From Epilithonimonas bovis DSM 19482 (GTDB lineage Bacteria; Bacteroidota; Bacteroidia; Flavobacteriales; Weeksellaceae): a stretch of 64,000 bases of DNA. Positions within the stretch are counted from its first letter, which is position 1, and each line of letters begins with the position of its first letter. Position numbers and translations under genes: made by a program. The notes beneath the pieces were generated by a model, which was not told the DNA's origin, searched no databases, and saw only the letters and a program-made list of their open reading frames with translations. The stretch is from NCBI RefSeq assembly GCF_900108115.1, contig NZ_FTPU01000002.1, positions 62,001 to 126,000 of the forward strand. The letters are read 5' to 3'. Positions 35,678-45,700 of the stretch are shown here, one piece after another.

Positions 35678-35719
35678 CAAATATAAGACTTTTGTCTTAA
35701 TATAAAAGACTTTTGTCTA
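35678..35719 (-). promoter_or_regulatory. Promoter and tandem operators of the second RES-Xre pair
   Basis: The minus-strand -7 box TATATTTG (35678-35685) abuts AAGACTTTTGTCTT (35685-35698). A second copy, AAGACTTTTGTCTA, lies at 35706-35719. Each is a palindrome AGAC-TTTT-GTCT and the copies are 21 bp apart, two helical turns. They cover the -7 to -33 region, as expected for autorepression. Confidence 0.7.
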
Positions 35720-35778
35720 TTATTTTATTATAAATTTTATAGTTTATTTTTATTAACTTCAAGTTTTATTTATAACTA

Positions 35779-36612
35779 ATGAAAGTTAAAATTAAATCCG
35801 AATTTGACCTGATTCCGGAAGAAGGCTGGCGAAGAAAAATCTACGAGGTTGTCTATCTGTCGGAGACCAGAGCCGGTAAAATTTTCGATATCATATTGCT
35901 GATCCTTATCCTGACAAGTACAGTTTTATTGATGGTGGAGACCATACCAATCATCAGGCTGCAGTACCATAAAGAGTTCTATTATATCGAGTTTTTTATC
36001 ACGTTGATTTTTACAGCAGAATATTTCCTCAGAATAATATGTGTCAAAGACCGCGACGAATATATTTTCAGCCCACTAGGCATTATTGACTTCTTATCCA
36101 TAGTCCCTTTTTACATCAGTCTGTTTTTTCCTGTTTGGCATTTTGTCGGCATTATAAGAATGTTGAGAATCCTTAGAATTTTCAGGATATTCAACCTCGC
36201 TGATTATATGCACGACGGGAAATTTATTGTATCAGCTTTGCGCCACAGTTCCAGGAAAATCTATATTTTTTTACTCTTCATGGTTATTTTCATTGTCATC
36301 ATTGGAGCATTGATGTACGTGATAGAAGGAGGGAAAAACGGTTTCAGCAGCATCCCGCAAAGCGTCTATTGGGCCGTCGTAACGATTACCACCGTCGGCT
36401 ATGGCGATATCTCACCGGGCACGCCATTAGGTAAGATACTCTCGATAGTGGTTATGTTGTGTGGTTACAGCATTATTGCGGTTCCAACAGGCATTGTAAC
36501 TTCAGAATTCAGGAGACAAAGAAAAAATCATATTGTATGCAACCGCTGTGGCAACGATGATAATGATGATAATGCAAGATACTGTAAAATCTGTGGCGAA
36601 AAAATAATCTAA
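35779..36612 (+). CDS. Voltage-gated-type potassium channel with C-terminal zinc ribbon
   Basis: The 277-residue protein has six transmembrane helices. S4 carries regularly spaced arginines (IIRMLRILRIFRIF), and the selectivity filter is TTVGYGD. It belongs to the Kv-like 6TM channels of bacteria and should move K+ across the inner membrane. The last about 35 residues hold CNRCG and CKICG, a small zinc ribbon not usual in simple Kv channels. It lies divergent from the second RES-Xre pair and 4 bp before the M28 peptidase gene, so it is cotranscribed with that. Confidence 0.9.
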   Translation: MKVKIKSEFDLIPEEGWRRKIYEVVYLSETRAGKIFDIILLILILTSTVLLMVETIPIIRLQYHKEFYYIEFFITLIFTAEYFLRIICVKDRDEYIFSPLGIIDFLSIVPFYISLFFPVWHFVGIIRMLRILRIFRIFNLADYMHDGKFIVSALRHSSRKIYIFLLFMVIFIVIIGALMYVIEGGKNGFSSIPQSVYWAVVTITTVGYGDISPGTPLGKILSIVVMLCGYSIIAVPTGIVTSEFRRQRKNHIVCNRCGNDDNDDNARYCKICGEKII

Positions 36613-36616
36613 AATC

Positions 36617-37975
36617 ATGAAAGGAACATTAACATCAATAGCGCTGTTAAGCTTTTTATCGGCATTTTCTCAAACAAAAAATGACTCTTTAACGTTCAGA
36701 AACATAGCAGATGTAACAATGGATAGCGGAAAAGCTTATTCTAACCTCTATGAACTTACCAAAACGATAGGACACCGGCTTAGCGGATCAACTGCTTATG
36801 AAAAAGCAACAGACTGGGCAGCACAAAAACTTAAAGAGGCGGGCGCTGATAAAGTCTGGAAACAGGAAGTAAAAGTCCCTGTCTGGACAAGAGGGAAAGA
36901 ATCTTTACAAATCCAGGGGAAAGACGGCCAGTGGAGATCTGTTAAAATGCTTTCTCTGGGTAATTCCGAAGGGACAAAAGGCAATGACCTGACAGGCGAA
37001 ATCATCGTTGTAAAATCAATTGATGAATTTGAGAAAATGCCTGATTCTAAAATCAAGGACAAAATCATTCTGTTTAATTATCCATTTCCTCAAAATTATA
37101 TTTACACGATGGAAGGTTACAGAGAAGCAAGTCCTTACCGGAGAAATACGGCAACTCTTGTAGCTAAGAAAGGCGGGAAAGCAGTTCTGGTAAGATCCCT
37201 GAGCACTGCCTTTGATGACGTTCCGCATACCGGAGGAATGAGATATGAAGATGGCGTCAAAAAAATCCCGGCTATTGCAGTTGGCCCCAAAACCGCAGAT
37301 GAGCTGGAGAGTCTTGCCCAGCAACAGAAAATTACAGCCAAAATCAACTCTCACTGTGGTATGAATGGCGAAAAATTAACCTATAACGTCATTGGCGAAA
37401 TATCCGGCAAAAAGGATAACAAAGTAATTGTTGCAGGTGGACATCTTGACTCTTGGGACGTGGGAGAAGGTGCTCATGATGATGGCGCCGGCATTGTGCA
37501 GGCTATCGAAATTATCAATATTTTCAAAAAACTGAATATCCAGAACAACCATACCATCCGTGTTGTATGTTTTGCAAACGAAGAAAACGGAACCCGCGGC
37601 GGAGATGCTTATGCAGATTCTATAAAGGTTAAAAATGAAAATCATCTTTTTGCTATAGAAAGCGACTCCGGAGGTTACGCACCCAGAGGGATATCTTTGG
37701 AAATGGATGAGAGCAAGAGAATGCAAATACAATCCTGGCAATCACTTTTCTTACCATATGGTGTATATGATTTTTCCTTAACCCACAGCGGGTCTGACAT
37801 AGAACCTATGAAAATGCAAAATGTACCACTATCAGGACTAATCCCCGATTCTCAAAGATATTTTGATTTGCATCACAGCGAATCTGATACTTTTGAGAAA
37901 GTCAACCGCAGAGAATTGCTTCTGGGAGCCGTCACAATGGCTCAGATTGTATATCTGATCGATAAAAACTGGTAA
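36617..37975 (+). CDS. M28-family zinc aminopeptidase, exported
   Basis: The 452-residue protein has a signal peptide (MKGTLTSIALLSFLSAFSQ). A PA-like insert (about 120-240) precedes the peptidase domain. Metal and catalytic residues are visible in GGHLDSWDVGEGAHDDGAG (His, Asp), FANEENGTRGG (Glu-Glu), IESDSGG (Asp) and DLHHSESDTFE (His). It removes N-terminal residues from peptides outside the cytoplasm. It follows the channel gene by 4 bp. Confidence 0.9.
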   Translation: MKGTLTSIALLSFLSAFSQTKNDSLTFRNIADVTMDSGKAYSNLYELTKTIGHRLSGSTAYEKATDWAAQKLKEAGADKVWKQEVKVPVWTRGKESLQIQGKDGQWRSVKMLSLGNSEGTKGNDLTGEIIVVKSIDEFEKMPDSKIKDKIILFNYPFPQNYIYTMEGYREASPYRRNTATLVAKKGGKAVLVRSLSTAFDDVPHTGGMRYEDGVKKIPAIAVGPKTADELESLAQQQKITAKINSHCGMNGEKLTYNVIGEISGKKDNKVIVAGGHLDSWDVGEGAHDDGAGIVQAIEIINIFKKLNIQNNHTIRVVCFANEENGTRGGDAYADSIKVKNENHLFAIESDSGGYAPRGISLEMDESKRMQIQSWQSLFLPYGVYDFSLTHSGSDIEPMKMQNVPLSGLIPDSQRYFDLHHSESDTFEKVNRRELLLGAVTMAQIVYLIDKNW

Positions 37976-37977
37976 AA

Positions 37978-38775
37978 TTATTTTGAAAATAGAGATTTGA
38001 AATCTTCCTCATTTTCAGAGAAAGTCCGTTTAGCCTCCTCATATCCAATTTGGAAAATCTCTTCCAACCGTTGAGGCTTTCTCTCAAACGTGCCGTATTT
38101 TGACAGCCTTTTTGAAGTGATGAACCAGTCACAAAATGCAAATTTGTAGATCTCTGTTCGGTGAGAGAGCAATTCATACGCCCGCGTGGTGACAGAACGT
38201 ATGCTCCTGAGATCGCTTTGCTCTACATCCTGCGGTGGTGTTACATAAACACCAATCATCTTATCACATTCGCTATGGATGACATCTGCCGGGAAGTTAT
38301 TAAGGACACCGCCGTCACTATACATCTCTTTCCCTATAAAATAGGGCGTAGAAATCCCCGGGATACAGGATGATGCAATGATTGCATCTACTACTTTATA
38401 GTTTTTTTCAAAAACCTTTTGCTGACCTGTTATCAGCTCTGTTGCAACAATCCGGACATCTTTATCCAGGTCGCCAATGGTAACATCCTCAAAAATAGGA
38501 ATCAGGTAATTAAGGAAAATAGAAGACGATACCAGACCAGGCTGGTTAAAGGTAAAATGCTTCCAGTTGAAGAAGTAAATAGACTGAAAAAAATCCAAAA
38601 TCTCCTCCGGTGATTTGCCTATTGCATACAGAGATCCCACAATAGAGCCAGCACTGCAACAGGACAGGATATCCGGTTTTATATGTTTTTCCTGAAGAAA
38701 CTTCAGTACCCCTGCATGTGCTAAACCTCTTGTCCCGCCACCAGAGAGAACCAGGCCTATTTTAGAATTTTCCAT
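37978..38775 (-). CDS. Patatin-like phospholipase, variant nucleophile elbow
   Basis: The 265-residue protein has the oxyanion-hole loop GLVLSGGGTRGLAHAGVL and the catalytic dyad Asp in YSDGGVLNNFP. The nucleophile motif reads CCSAGS instead of the usual GxSxG: the serine and second glycine are kept, but the first glycine is cysteine. No signal peptide is present, so it is likely cytoplasmic or type-IX independent. It probably hydrolyses acyl esters of lipids. Its stop lies 2 bp from the convergent M28 stop. Confidence 0.88.
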   Translation of the reverse strand: MENSKIGLVLSGGGTRGLAHAGVLKFLQEKHIKPDILSCCSAGSIVGSLYAIGKSPEEILDFFQSIYFFNWKHFTFNQPGLVSSSIFLNYLIPIFEDVTIGDLDKDVRIVATELITGQQKVFEKNYKVVDAIIASSCIPGISTPYFIGKEMYSDGGVLNNFPADVIHSECDKMIGVYVTPPQDVEQSDLRSIRSVTTRAYELLSHRTEIYKFAFCDWFITSKRLSKYGTFERKPQRLEEIFQIGYEEAKRTFSENEEDFKSLFSK

Positions 38776-38789
38776 TAAGTAAATTTAAA

Positions 38790-38815
38790 AAAACCACAGA
38801 ACAATCTGTGGTTTT
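38790..38815 (-). terminator. Intrinsic terminator of lpdA
   Basis: AAAACCACAGA (38790-38800) pairs with TCTGTGGTTTT (38805-38815) around ACAA. T-rich sequence follows on the minus strand. Confidence 0.75.
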
Positions 38816-38841
38816 AGTTAATGAATATTATGTAATTCTTA

Positions 38842-40233
38842 TTAAATATGAATCACTTCTCCATAAGCTGCAGCAACAGCTTCCATCACGGTTTCGGAAA
38901 GCGTTGGGTGCGGGTGGATTGATTTCAGAATCTCGTGGCCTGTTGTTTCCAGCTTTCTGGCGACAACTGCTTCTGCAATCATATCTGTTACGCCGTCTCC
39001 TACCATATGAGCACCAAGCCATTCGCCGTATTTGGCATCAAAAATAACTTTGATAAATCCATCTACATCACCATTAGCAGTTGCTTTTCCGGAAGCAGAG
39101 AATGGGAATTTCCCGACCTTGATCTCGTAACCTTTTTCTTTGGCTTGCTTTTCTGTTAAACCAACAGATGCAATCTCCGGATGGCAATAGGTACAGCCCG
39201 GGATGTTGCCGTAATCTATTTTTTCTGTATGGATGCCTTTAATCTTTTCTACACACGTGATACCTTCTGCAGAAGCTACGTGAGCCAATGCCTGAGTTGG
39301 GATAATATCACCGATGGCATAATAACCAGGAACCGACGTCTGGTACCATTCGTTAACCAGTACGCGTCCTTTATCAGTTTTAATACCTACTTCTTCCAGG
39401 CCAATCCCTTCTATATTAGCAGAGATACCTACTGCAGATAACAGAATATCAGCCTCCAGCGTTATCTCGCCTGTGGCCGTTTTTACTTTAGCTTTTACGC
39501 CTTCTCCGGAAGTGTCAACAGACTCTACAGAAGCATTAGTCATAATGTCTATTCCAGATTTTTTCAAAGATTTCTCTACATGTTTGGAAACTTCTTCGTC
39601 CTCCAAAGGAACAATGTTTGGCAGGAACTCTACCATGGTCACTTTGGTTCCCATTGTGTTGTAGAAATCAGCAAACTCGATCCCGATAGCTCCAGAACCG
39701 ACAACAATCATAGATTTTGGCTGTTCGGGCAATGATAATGCCTGTCTGTAACCAATTACTTTTTTACCGTCCTGAGGCAGGTTTGGCAACTCACGGGAGC
39801 GTGCTCCTGTCGCGATAATGATGTTCTGAGCAGCATACTCTGTTGTTTTGCCTTCGGCATCTACCACAGAAACTTTTTTGCCTGGTTTTACCTTGGCAGT
39901 TCCAAGGATGACATCGATTTTATTTTTTTTCATCAGGAATTGGATTCCGCCACTCATTTTAGAGGCCACACCTCTACTTCTCTGAATGACTTTTGTGAAA
40001 TCAAAGCCCGGATTATCTACTTTATTAAGGCCATATTCTTCTGCATGTTTGAGATAATTAAAAACATGGGCAGACTTAAGAAGCGCTTTGGTTGGGATAC
40101 ATCCCCAGTTAAGACAAATACCTCCAAGATTTTCTTTTTCTATAATTGCGGTTTTGAAACCTAACTGAGCAGCTCTGATTGCAGTTACATAACCACCAGG
40201 CCCACTACCAATAACAATGATATCGTAGTTCAT
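38842..40233 (-). CDS. lpdA: Dihydrolipoyl dehydrogenase
   Basis: The 463-residue flavoprotein has the FAD-binding start DIIVIGSGPGGYVTAIRAAQ. The redox-active disulfide is in GGICLNWGCIPTK, the NAD-binding GSGAIGIEFADF follows, and the catalytic His-Glu is in HPHPTLSE. It reoxidises lipoamide in the E3 position of pyruvate, 2-oxoglutarate or branched-chain complexes. No E1/E2 genes are adjacent, so it may serve several complexes. Confidence 0.95.
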   Translation of the reverse strand: MNYDIIVIGSGPGGYVTAIRAAQLGFKTAIIEKENLGGICLNWGCIPTKALLKSAHVFNYLKHAEEYGLNKVDNPGFDFTKVIQRSRGVASKMSGGIQFLMKKNKIDVILGTAKVKPGKKVSVVDAEGKTTEYAAQNIIIATGARSRELPNLPQDGKKVIGYRQALSLPEQPKSMIVVGSGAIGIEFADFYNTMGTKVTMVEFLPNIVPLEDEEVSKHVEKSLKKSGIDIMTNASVESVDTSGEGVKAKVKTATGEITLEADILLSAVGISANIEGIGLEEVGIKTDKGRVLVNEWYQTSVPGYYAIGDIIPTQALAHVASAEGITCVEKIKGIHTEKIDYGNIPGCTYCHPEIASVGLTEKQAKEKGYEIKVGKFPFSASGKATANGDVDGFIKVIFDAKYGEWLGAHMVGDGVTDMIAEAVVARKLETTGHEILKSIHPHPTLSETVMEAVAAAYGEVIHI

Positions 40234-40395
40234 CTGATTAAAATTTTATGCGAATTTACGGAAAATTATTTGATGGCAACGACCATGTAGGAACTGTATG
40301 GCAAAGAGCAATTCAGCTGATGAGTCGTATCGCCGGATTTTTTATTTTATTTGTATCAATGGAGCCAAGAGACAATATGATTTACATATGTTGTT

Positions 40396-41103
40396 TTACC
40401 CTCTTTTTGTCAGTTTTGCCAGGTAAGAATCCTCATCCTGCAAAACTTTTTCTATATTAAAGTTATTATGTTCTGCGGCATTTTTAAGTGTGTTATAATC
40501 TAAATAAAGCCACTTTATGGGGTCTTCTGACTCACCTTTGTAATGGACAATGTAATCAAGTTCGCCATAGTAGCCGTCTGCCGGGATATAGACACCGCCG
40601 TCTTCATCGGCATCAAACATATAGAGAATATCGGTACTGTCTATCAGGATTTGCCCGTTTTTATTGAGTAAACCGTATAGTTTCTGAAGATAAATATCAA
40701 TCACATTCAGGCTTTGAAAAATCCCGGTACCATTCATCAACAGGAGAATCGTGTCATAGGTCCCACCGGAAAAATGCAACAAATCCTGAGAAATGGCTTT
40801 TCTGATGCCTCTCTCTTTACAGATTTCTATCGATTTTGGAGAAATATCCAGTGCGGTAACATCCAGTTTTTTCTCATCCTGAAGATAGAGTGCGTGAGAA
40901 CCGGCGCCGGCGCCAACATCCAAAACTTTACCGGAAGCCAATTGCAGCGCTTTTTGCTCGACCATGTTCATTGACGTAAAATCGCGGAAGAGGTAATTGA
41001 CAGGTAATTCATCCAGCTCGGATATGGATGTTTCGGTCTGCAGGTCTTCGGGATTATGTTGGTGGTAAAAATCCCAAATCGCCTGCCCCATTAGATCTTT
41101 CAT
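40396..41103 (-). CDS. Class I SAM-dependent methyltransferase
   Basis: The 235-residue protein has motif I VLDVGAGAGSHALYL (about 58-72), motif II VTALDISPKSIEIC, and motif IV TILLLMNGTGIF. The substrate is unknown. The N-terminal ERDF-type helix is short. The gene is flanked by a dispersed hairpin repeat upstream (41181-41285). Confidence 0.85.
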   Translation of the reverse strand: MKDLMGQAIWDFYHQHNPEDLQTETSISELDELPVNYLFRDFTSMNMVEQKALQLASGKVLDVGAGAGSHALYLQDEKKLDVTALDISPKSIEICKERGIRKAISQDLLHFSGGTYDTILLLMNGTGIFQSLNVIDIYLQKLYGLLNKNGQILIDSTDILYMFDADEDGGVYIPADGYYGELDYIVHYKGESEDPIKWLYLDYNTLKNAAEHNNFNIEKVLQDEDSYLAKLTKRG

Positions 41104-41180
41104 AATTAATCTGTGATTGTCGGTTTCTAATATTTTACAAAGATAAATACAATTTGCTGTAAAGTTTTAACGAAGGACAA

Positions 41181-41285
41181 AGCCCATAGCCCCGATGGAA
41201 GCGGCATCCTTTTGTTTTGAGCGAGGTGGCGGAGCGAAGCGGAGCCAACCGAGCGAAAAAACAAAAGATACAGCGGACAGCGGGA
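41181..41285. repeat. Dispersed intergenic hairpin element, copy 2
   Basis: AGCGG (41200-41204), CATCCTTTTGTTTT, a GC-rich loop with GAGCGAGG and GGAGCCAACCGAGC, then ACAAAAGATA (41261-41270) and CAGCGGA. Loop bases differ from copies 1 and 3, while the two flanking blocks are conserved. Confidence 0.7.
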
Positions 41286-41349
41286 ATCAGCTCCGGAAAA
41301 ACTTAACTAGATGTCAGGAAATCATTACTGAAATCAACTGCTTCCCTGC

Positions 41350-42750
41350 CTAAAACTGGCCGCCGCCCAAGGCTCTGTAAAACTCGGTAACAGCCTTCAA
41401 CTGCTGTAATTTATCATTTACAGCGGCTAATTTTGCGGCTAACAGGGATTGCTCAGAGGTTAAAACATTCACATAATTGGTACTGGAAGAATAGGTTAGC
41501 AATTCTTTGTTAAACTCCACTGCCTTTTCCAAAGACTGAATCTGCAATTGCCTTGTAGTCTCTTTTTCCCTGGCTTTCTGATAAGAAAGTAATGCATTGG
41601 AAACCTCGGAACCGGCTGTAAGCAGGGTTTTCTCAAATGTATAGTAAGCCTGCATCTTCCTGGCCTCCATAATTTTGACCTGAGCTTTTCTGTTGCCCAT
41701 CTGGAAGATATTCTGTGTAAGTGTGCCGCCTGCAGTGTAAAAAAGCGAATTGGTAAAAAAGTTTTCCAAAGTTCTGGATGACAAGCCTAATGTCCCGGTA
41801 ATACTGAATGTGGGATAAACCTGAGCCATCGCCATATTTTTGTTTTCGAATGCCTGGCGGAAAGATAATTCTGCTGCCTGAACGTCCGGACGGTTTTTGA
41901 GCAATGATGCGGGAATGCCTGTTTTAAGATCGGTATATATTACCTGTGAATCGAAAGAGTTTCTGTCTACAGGTTGTGGATTGTCATTCATCAGGATGCT
42001 CAAAGCATTTTCGGTTTGCTGGATCTGCAACTCAAGGTCCGGAACAGATAGCTGCGCCGAGTAGAGGTTAGCTTTGCTCTGTTCTACGTCAGCTCCTGTG
42101 AGATAGGCTGCGGTCATCAGAGCCTGCACTGTTTCTACATCTTGTTTTCTCAGTTCTATCGTTTGATTTGTAATTTCCAGCTGTTTATCTAGGGAGACCA
42201 ACTGATAGTAAAGACCGGCCGCCTGCGCTACAAGCTGCGTCTGCACCGCCCTTTTAGCAGCATCGGTTTGTAGAAAACCCGCATAAGCGGATCTCTTTAG
42301 CGATGCAATCCTGCCCCAGATATCAACTTCCCAACCTGTACTGATCCCCAACTGATAATTCATAAGATCGGGCATTACGAACGTACTGGCTTGGGCAGCG
42401 CTACTATTTTTAGTTTCCTTAATACCGGCTACAGCGTCCAGGCTTGGGAGATTCTGCAGTTTTGACTGTCTGAAAACAGCATCCGCTTCCTGGATTTTTG
42501 CAATGGCCACTTTGAGATCTGCATTGTTAGCGATGGTCTTCCTGATGATATTTTGCAGTTTGTCATCGGTAAAGATCTGGCTCCATGAGACATTGGCGAC
42601 AGAAAGGCTGTCTGTATTGGTTTTTTCCCGGAAGAGATTATCCCGGTTCTGCTCTATTTTGGGACTTTGGTAAGTGTCGGTTACTTTGCATGAATGGAAA
42701 AAACCAGCAACACCTGCCATTAGGATTAAATTTGATATTCTAATTTTCAT
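41350..42750 (-). CDS. Outer-membrane efflux lipoprotein (NodT/OprM family)
   Basis: The 466-residue lipoprotein has the signal MKIRISNLILMAGVAGFFHSC. Two TolC-type repeats of long helices carry conserved blocks such as GWEVDIWGRIASLKRSAYA and ENRPDVQAAE-like segments (LLKNRPDVQAAELSFRQAF). It forms the exit duct of the RND pump encoded by the two genes upstream, completing a tripartite export system. Confidence 0.93.
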   Translation of the reverse strand: MKIRISNLILMAGVAGFFHSCKVTDTYQSPKIEQNRDNLFREKTNTDSLSVANVSWSQIFTDDKLQNIIRKTIANNADLKVAIAKIQEADAVFRQSKLQNLPSLDAVAGIKETKNSSAAQASTFVMPDLMNYQLGISTGWEVDIWGRIASLKRSAYAGFLQTDAAKRAVQTQLVAQAAGLYYQLVSLDKQLEITNQTIELRKQDVETVQALMTAAYLTGADVEQSKANLYSAQLSVPDLELQIQQTENALSILMNDNPQPVDRNSFDSQVIYTDLKTGIPASLLKNRPDVQAAELSFRQAFENKNMAMAQVYPTFSITGTLGLSSRTLENFFTNSLFYTAGGTLTQNIFQMGNRKAQVKIMEARKMQAYYTFEKTLLTAGSEVSNALLSYQKAREKETTRQLQIQSLEKAVEFNKELLTYSSSTNYVNVLTSEQSLLAAKLAAVNDKLQQLKAVTEFYRALGGGQF

Positions 42751-42771
42751 CTGATTACAACTTGTTTTTGG

Positions 42772-45700
42772 TTATTCGCTTAATTCGCCTTCATATTTCT
42801 GTAGATCTTTTTTCCCACTGACTCTTTCCTGTAAGTACATAAATATTGCAAATAGAATTGGTATAAAAAACACCCCGAAAACTGTCCCGAACAACATGCC
42901 GCCAATCGCACCAATCCCAATAGACTGGTTACCCACAGCTCCGGCTCCTGTAGAAATCGCTAACGGAATCAAACCGAATATAAATGCAAATGAGGTCATC
43001 AGAATTGGCCGAATCCTTTGCCTGGCACCACTAATGGCCGCATGGGCAATGGTGTAACCTTTTTTCCTGGCATCCAGGGCAAACTCTACAATAAGAATCG
43101 CATTTTTGGCTAATAACCCAATCAACATAATCAGGGAAATCTGAGTATAGATATTATTAGAACCGCCAATCCAGCTGCTAAACATCATAACACCGGCTAA
43201 ACCAACCGGTAACGAAAGCATTACCGCAAATGGCAAAAGATAACTCTCATACTGTGCTGCCAAAAGAAAATACACAAATACACAACATAAGATGAATATA
43301 TAAACTGTCTGACTACCTGCCGTAACTTCTTCCCTCGTTAAGCCCGAAAATTCATAGCCATAACCCTGAGGCAATGTCTCCTGAGCTACACGCTCTACCG
43401 TATTGATGGCATCTCCGGAAGAAAAACCCGGGTTGGGTGTGCCATTAAGAGAAATGGCAGTAAACAAATTAAAACGGCCAACGGCCTGAGGGCCATAAAC
43501 TTTTTTAGCGGTGATAAAACGGCTTAGCGGTGCCATATCTCCTTGTGAATTACGAACCTGAATCATATTTAAACTTTCCAGGTTTTCTCTGTCCTGATAA
43601 GGTGCCTGATAGATGACACGGTACTGTTTACCAAACAAATTAATATTAGATGAATAAACACCACCATAATAGCCCTGCATAGTACTGAGTATATCAGAAA
43701 CCGAGAATCCAGCAGATTTTGCTGTCGCCACATCTATGTCAATCATATACTGCGGGTAATTTGGGTTGAAGGACGTAAATGCTCTTTGGATCTCTGGCTG
43801 CTGATTCATTTTATCAATAAAATCATTGGTCACCTTGGTAAGATCAGCAATATTGCCACCTTTCTGATCCTGGATCTGCATTTCAAAACCGGCTGCATTA
43901 CCAAAACCCTGCAAGGTCGGGCGACCAAAAAATGTCATCTTAGCATCCTTGATACCGGCTGTTTCTTTATACATTCTTGCAACAAAGGATTGCAGGTCAG
44001 AACCTTTTGCTGTTCTGTCTTTCCAGTCTTTCAGTTTTACAATCAACATCCCGTTATTGGAACCAGTCCCACTGATCATCCCTCTTCCCGAAACCTTGAA
44101 GATATGGAGAACTTCGGGTTGTTTTTTGACAATATTTTCAACTTTAGCCATCACTTCTTTGGTTCGGTTTTCATTAGAACCAATCGGCAACGAAATATCC
44201 ATAAAAACACCTCCCATATCTTCACTTGGTACAAATGACTTAGGCGTGGTATTCATCAGCCAGACAAAAATACCGGCAAAAACAGCCAGACCTGCAAATG
44301 CGATCCACTTTCTCTTGAGTAAAAATAATATCCCGCGTGAGTATCTTGCTACAAAAACATCAAAAACAGTATTGAAATTATCAAAAAAACGCTGTATAAA
44401 ATTCTTCTTCTTATCCTCATGAGAATGCGGTTTAAGGAAAATGGCACACAATGCCGGGCTTAATGTCAATGCATTGACCGCAGATAATATAATGGAAATA
44501 GCCAGCGTCAAACCAAACTGTTTGTAAAAAACACCTGCAGAACCAGAGATAAAACTTACTGGTATAAACACAGCAGCCATCACAAGCGTGATACTGATAA
44601 TGGCACCACTAATCTCATCCATTGCACTTACAGATGCTCTTAACGGTGATTTCTCACCTTGTTCCAGCTTACTGTGGACCGCCTCTACCACAACAATGGC
44701 GTCATCTACCACAATACCCACTGCCAAAATCAATGCAAAAAGTGTAAGCAAGTTAATCGTAAAGCCAAAAATATCCAGGAAAAAGAAAGTCCCTACAATT
44801 GCTACCGGAACCGAGATTGCCGGTATCAGCGTAGAGCGCCAGTCCTGAAGGAATATAAACACTACGATAAATACAAGTATAAAAGCTTCAAATAATGTAT
44901 GGACCACTTTATCAATTGATGCATCCAGAAAGTCGTTGGCGTTTACCAGCGCCTCATACTTGATTCCTTTGGGGAAAGAAGCCTGTGCTTTATCCAGAAC
45001 AGCGATAGACTGATTGATCACATCCTGAGCATTGGAGCCTGCTGTCTGTGCAACAGCCATCCCAATAGACGGATAGCCGTCTGTGGCACTACTTCCTGTG
45101 TAATCCTGTGCACCCAATTCTATTTTGGCGACATCTTTTAGCTTAAGGATCTGCCCATTTTCTGTGGCTTTAATAACAATATTATCAAATTCCGGAATCT
45201 GAGTGAGCCTTCCTTTATATTTCAAAGTATAACGGAAACTCTGGTCGCTCTCATCGCCTAAACTTCCGGGCGCAGCTTCTATATTCTGCTCCGCCAAAAC
45301 GCTGTTGATATCCGAAGGTACGAGCCCGTAAGATGCCATCTTATTAGGATCAAGCCAAATCCGCATAGAATAATCCTTGGTACCAAAAACCGTTACATCA
45401 CCTACACCTGTTACCCTTTTGATCTGAGGTACGATATTAATATTGGTATAGTTTTGCAGAAAGGTCATGTCATAAGCAGGATTCTCACTATACAGTGAGA
45501 AAATCAGCACGTTGGAACTCTGTCTTTTGGTCGTTGTAACCCCGGCTTTAGTAACTTCTGCCGGTAACAGAGGCGTTGCTCTGGAAACCCTGTTCTGTAC
45601 ATTTACCGCAGCGATATCGGGATTGACACCTTGCTTGAAATAAACGGTTACCGAACCTGTCCCGTCATTGGTTGCAGTGGATCTCATGTAGGTCATCCCT

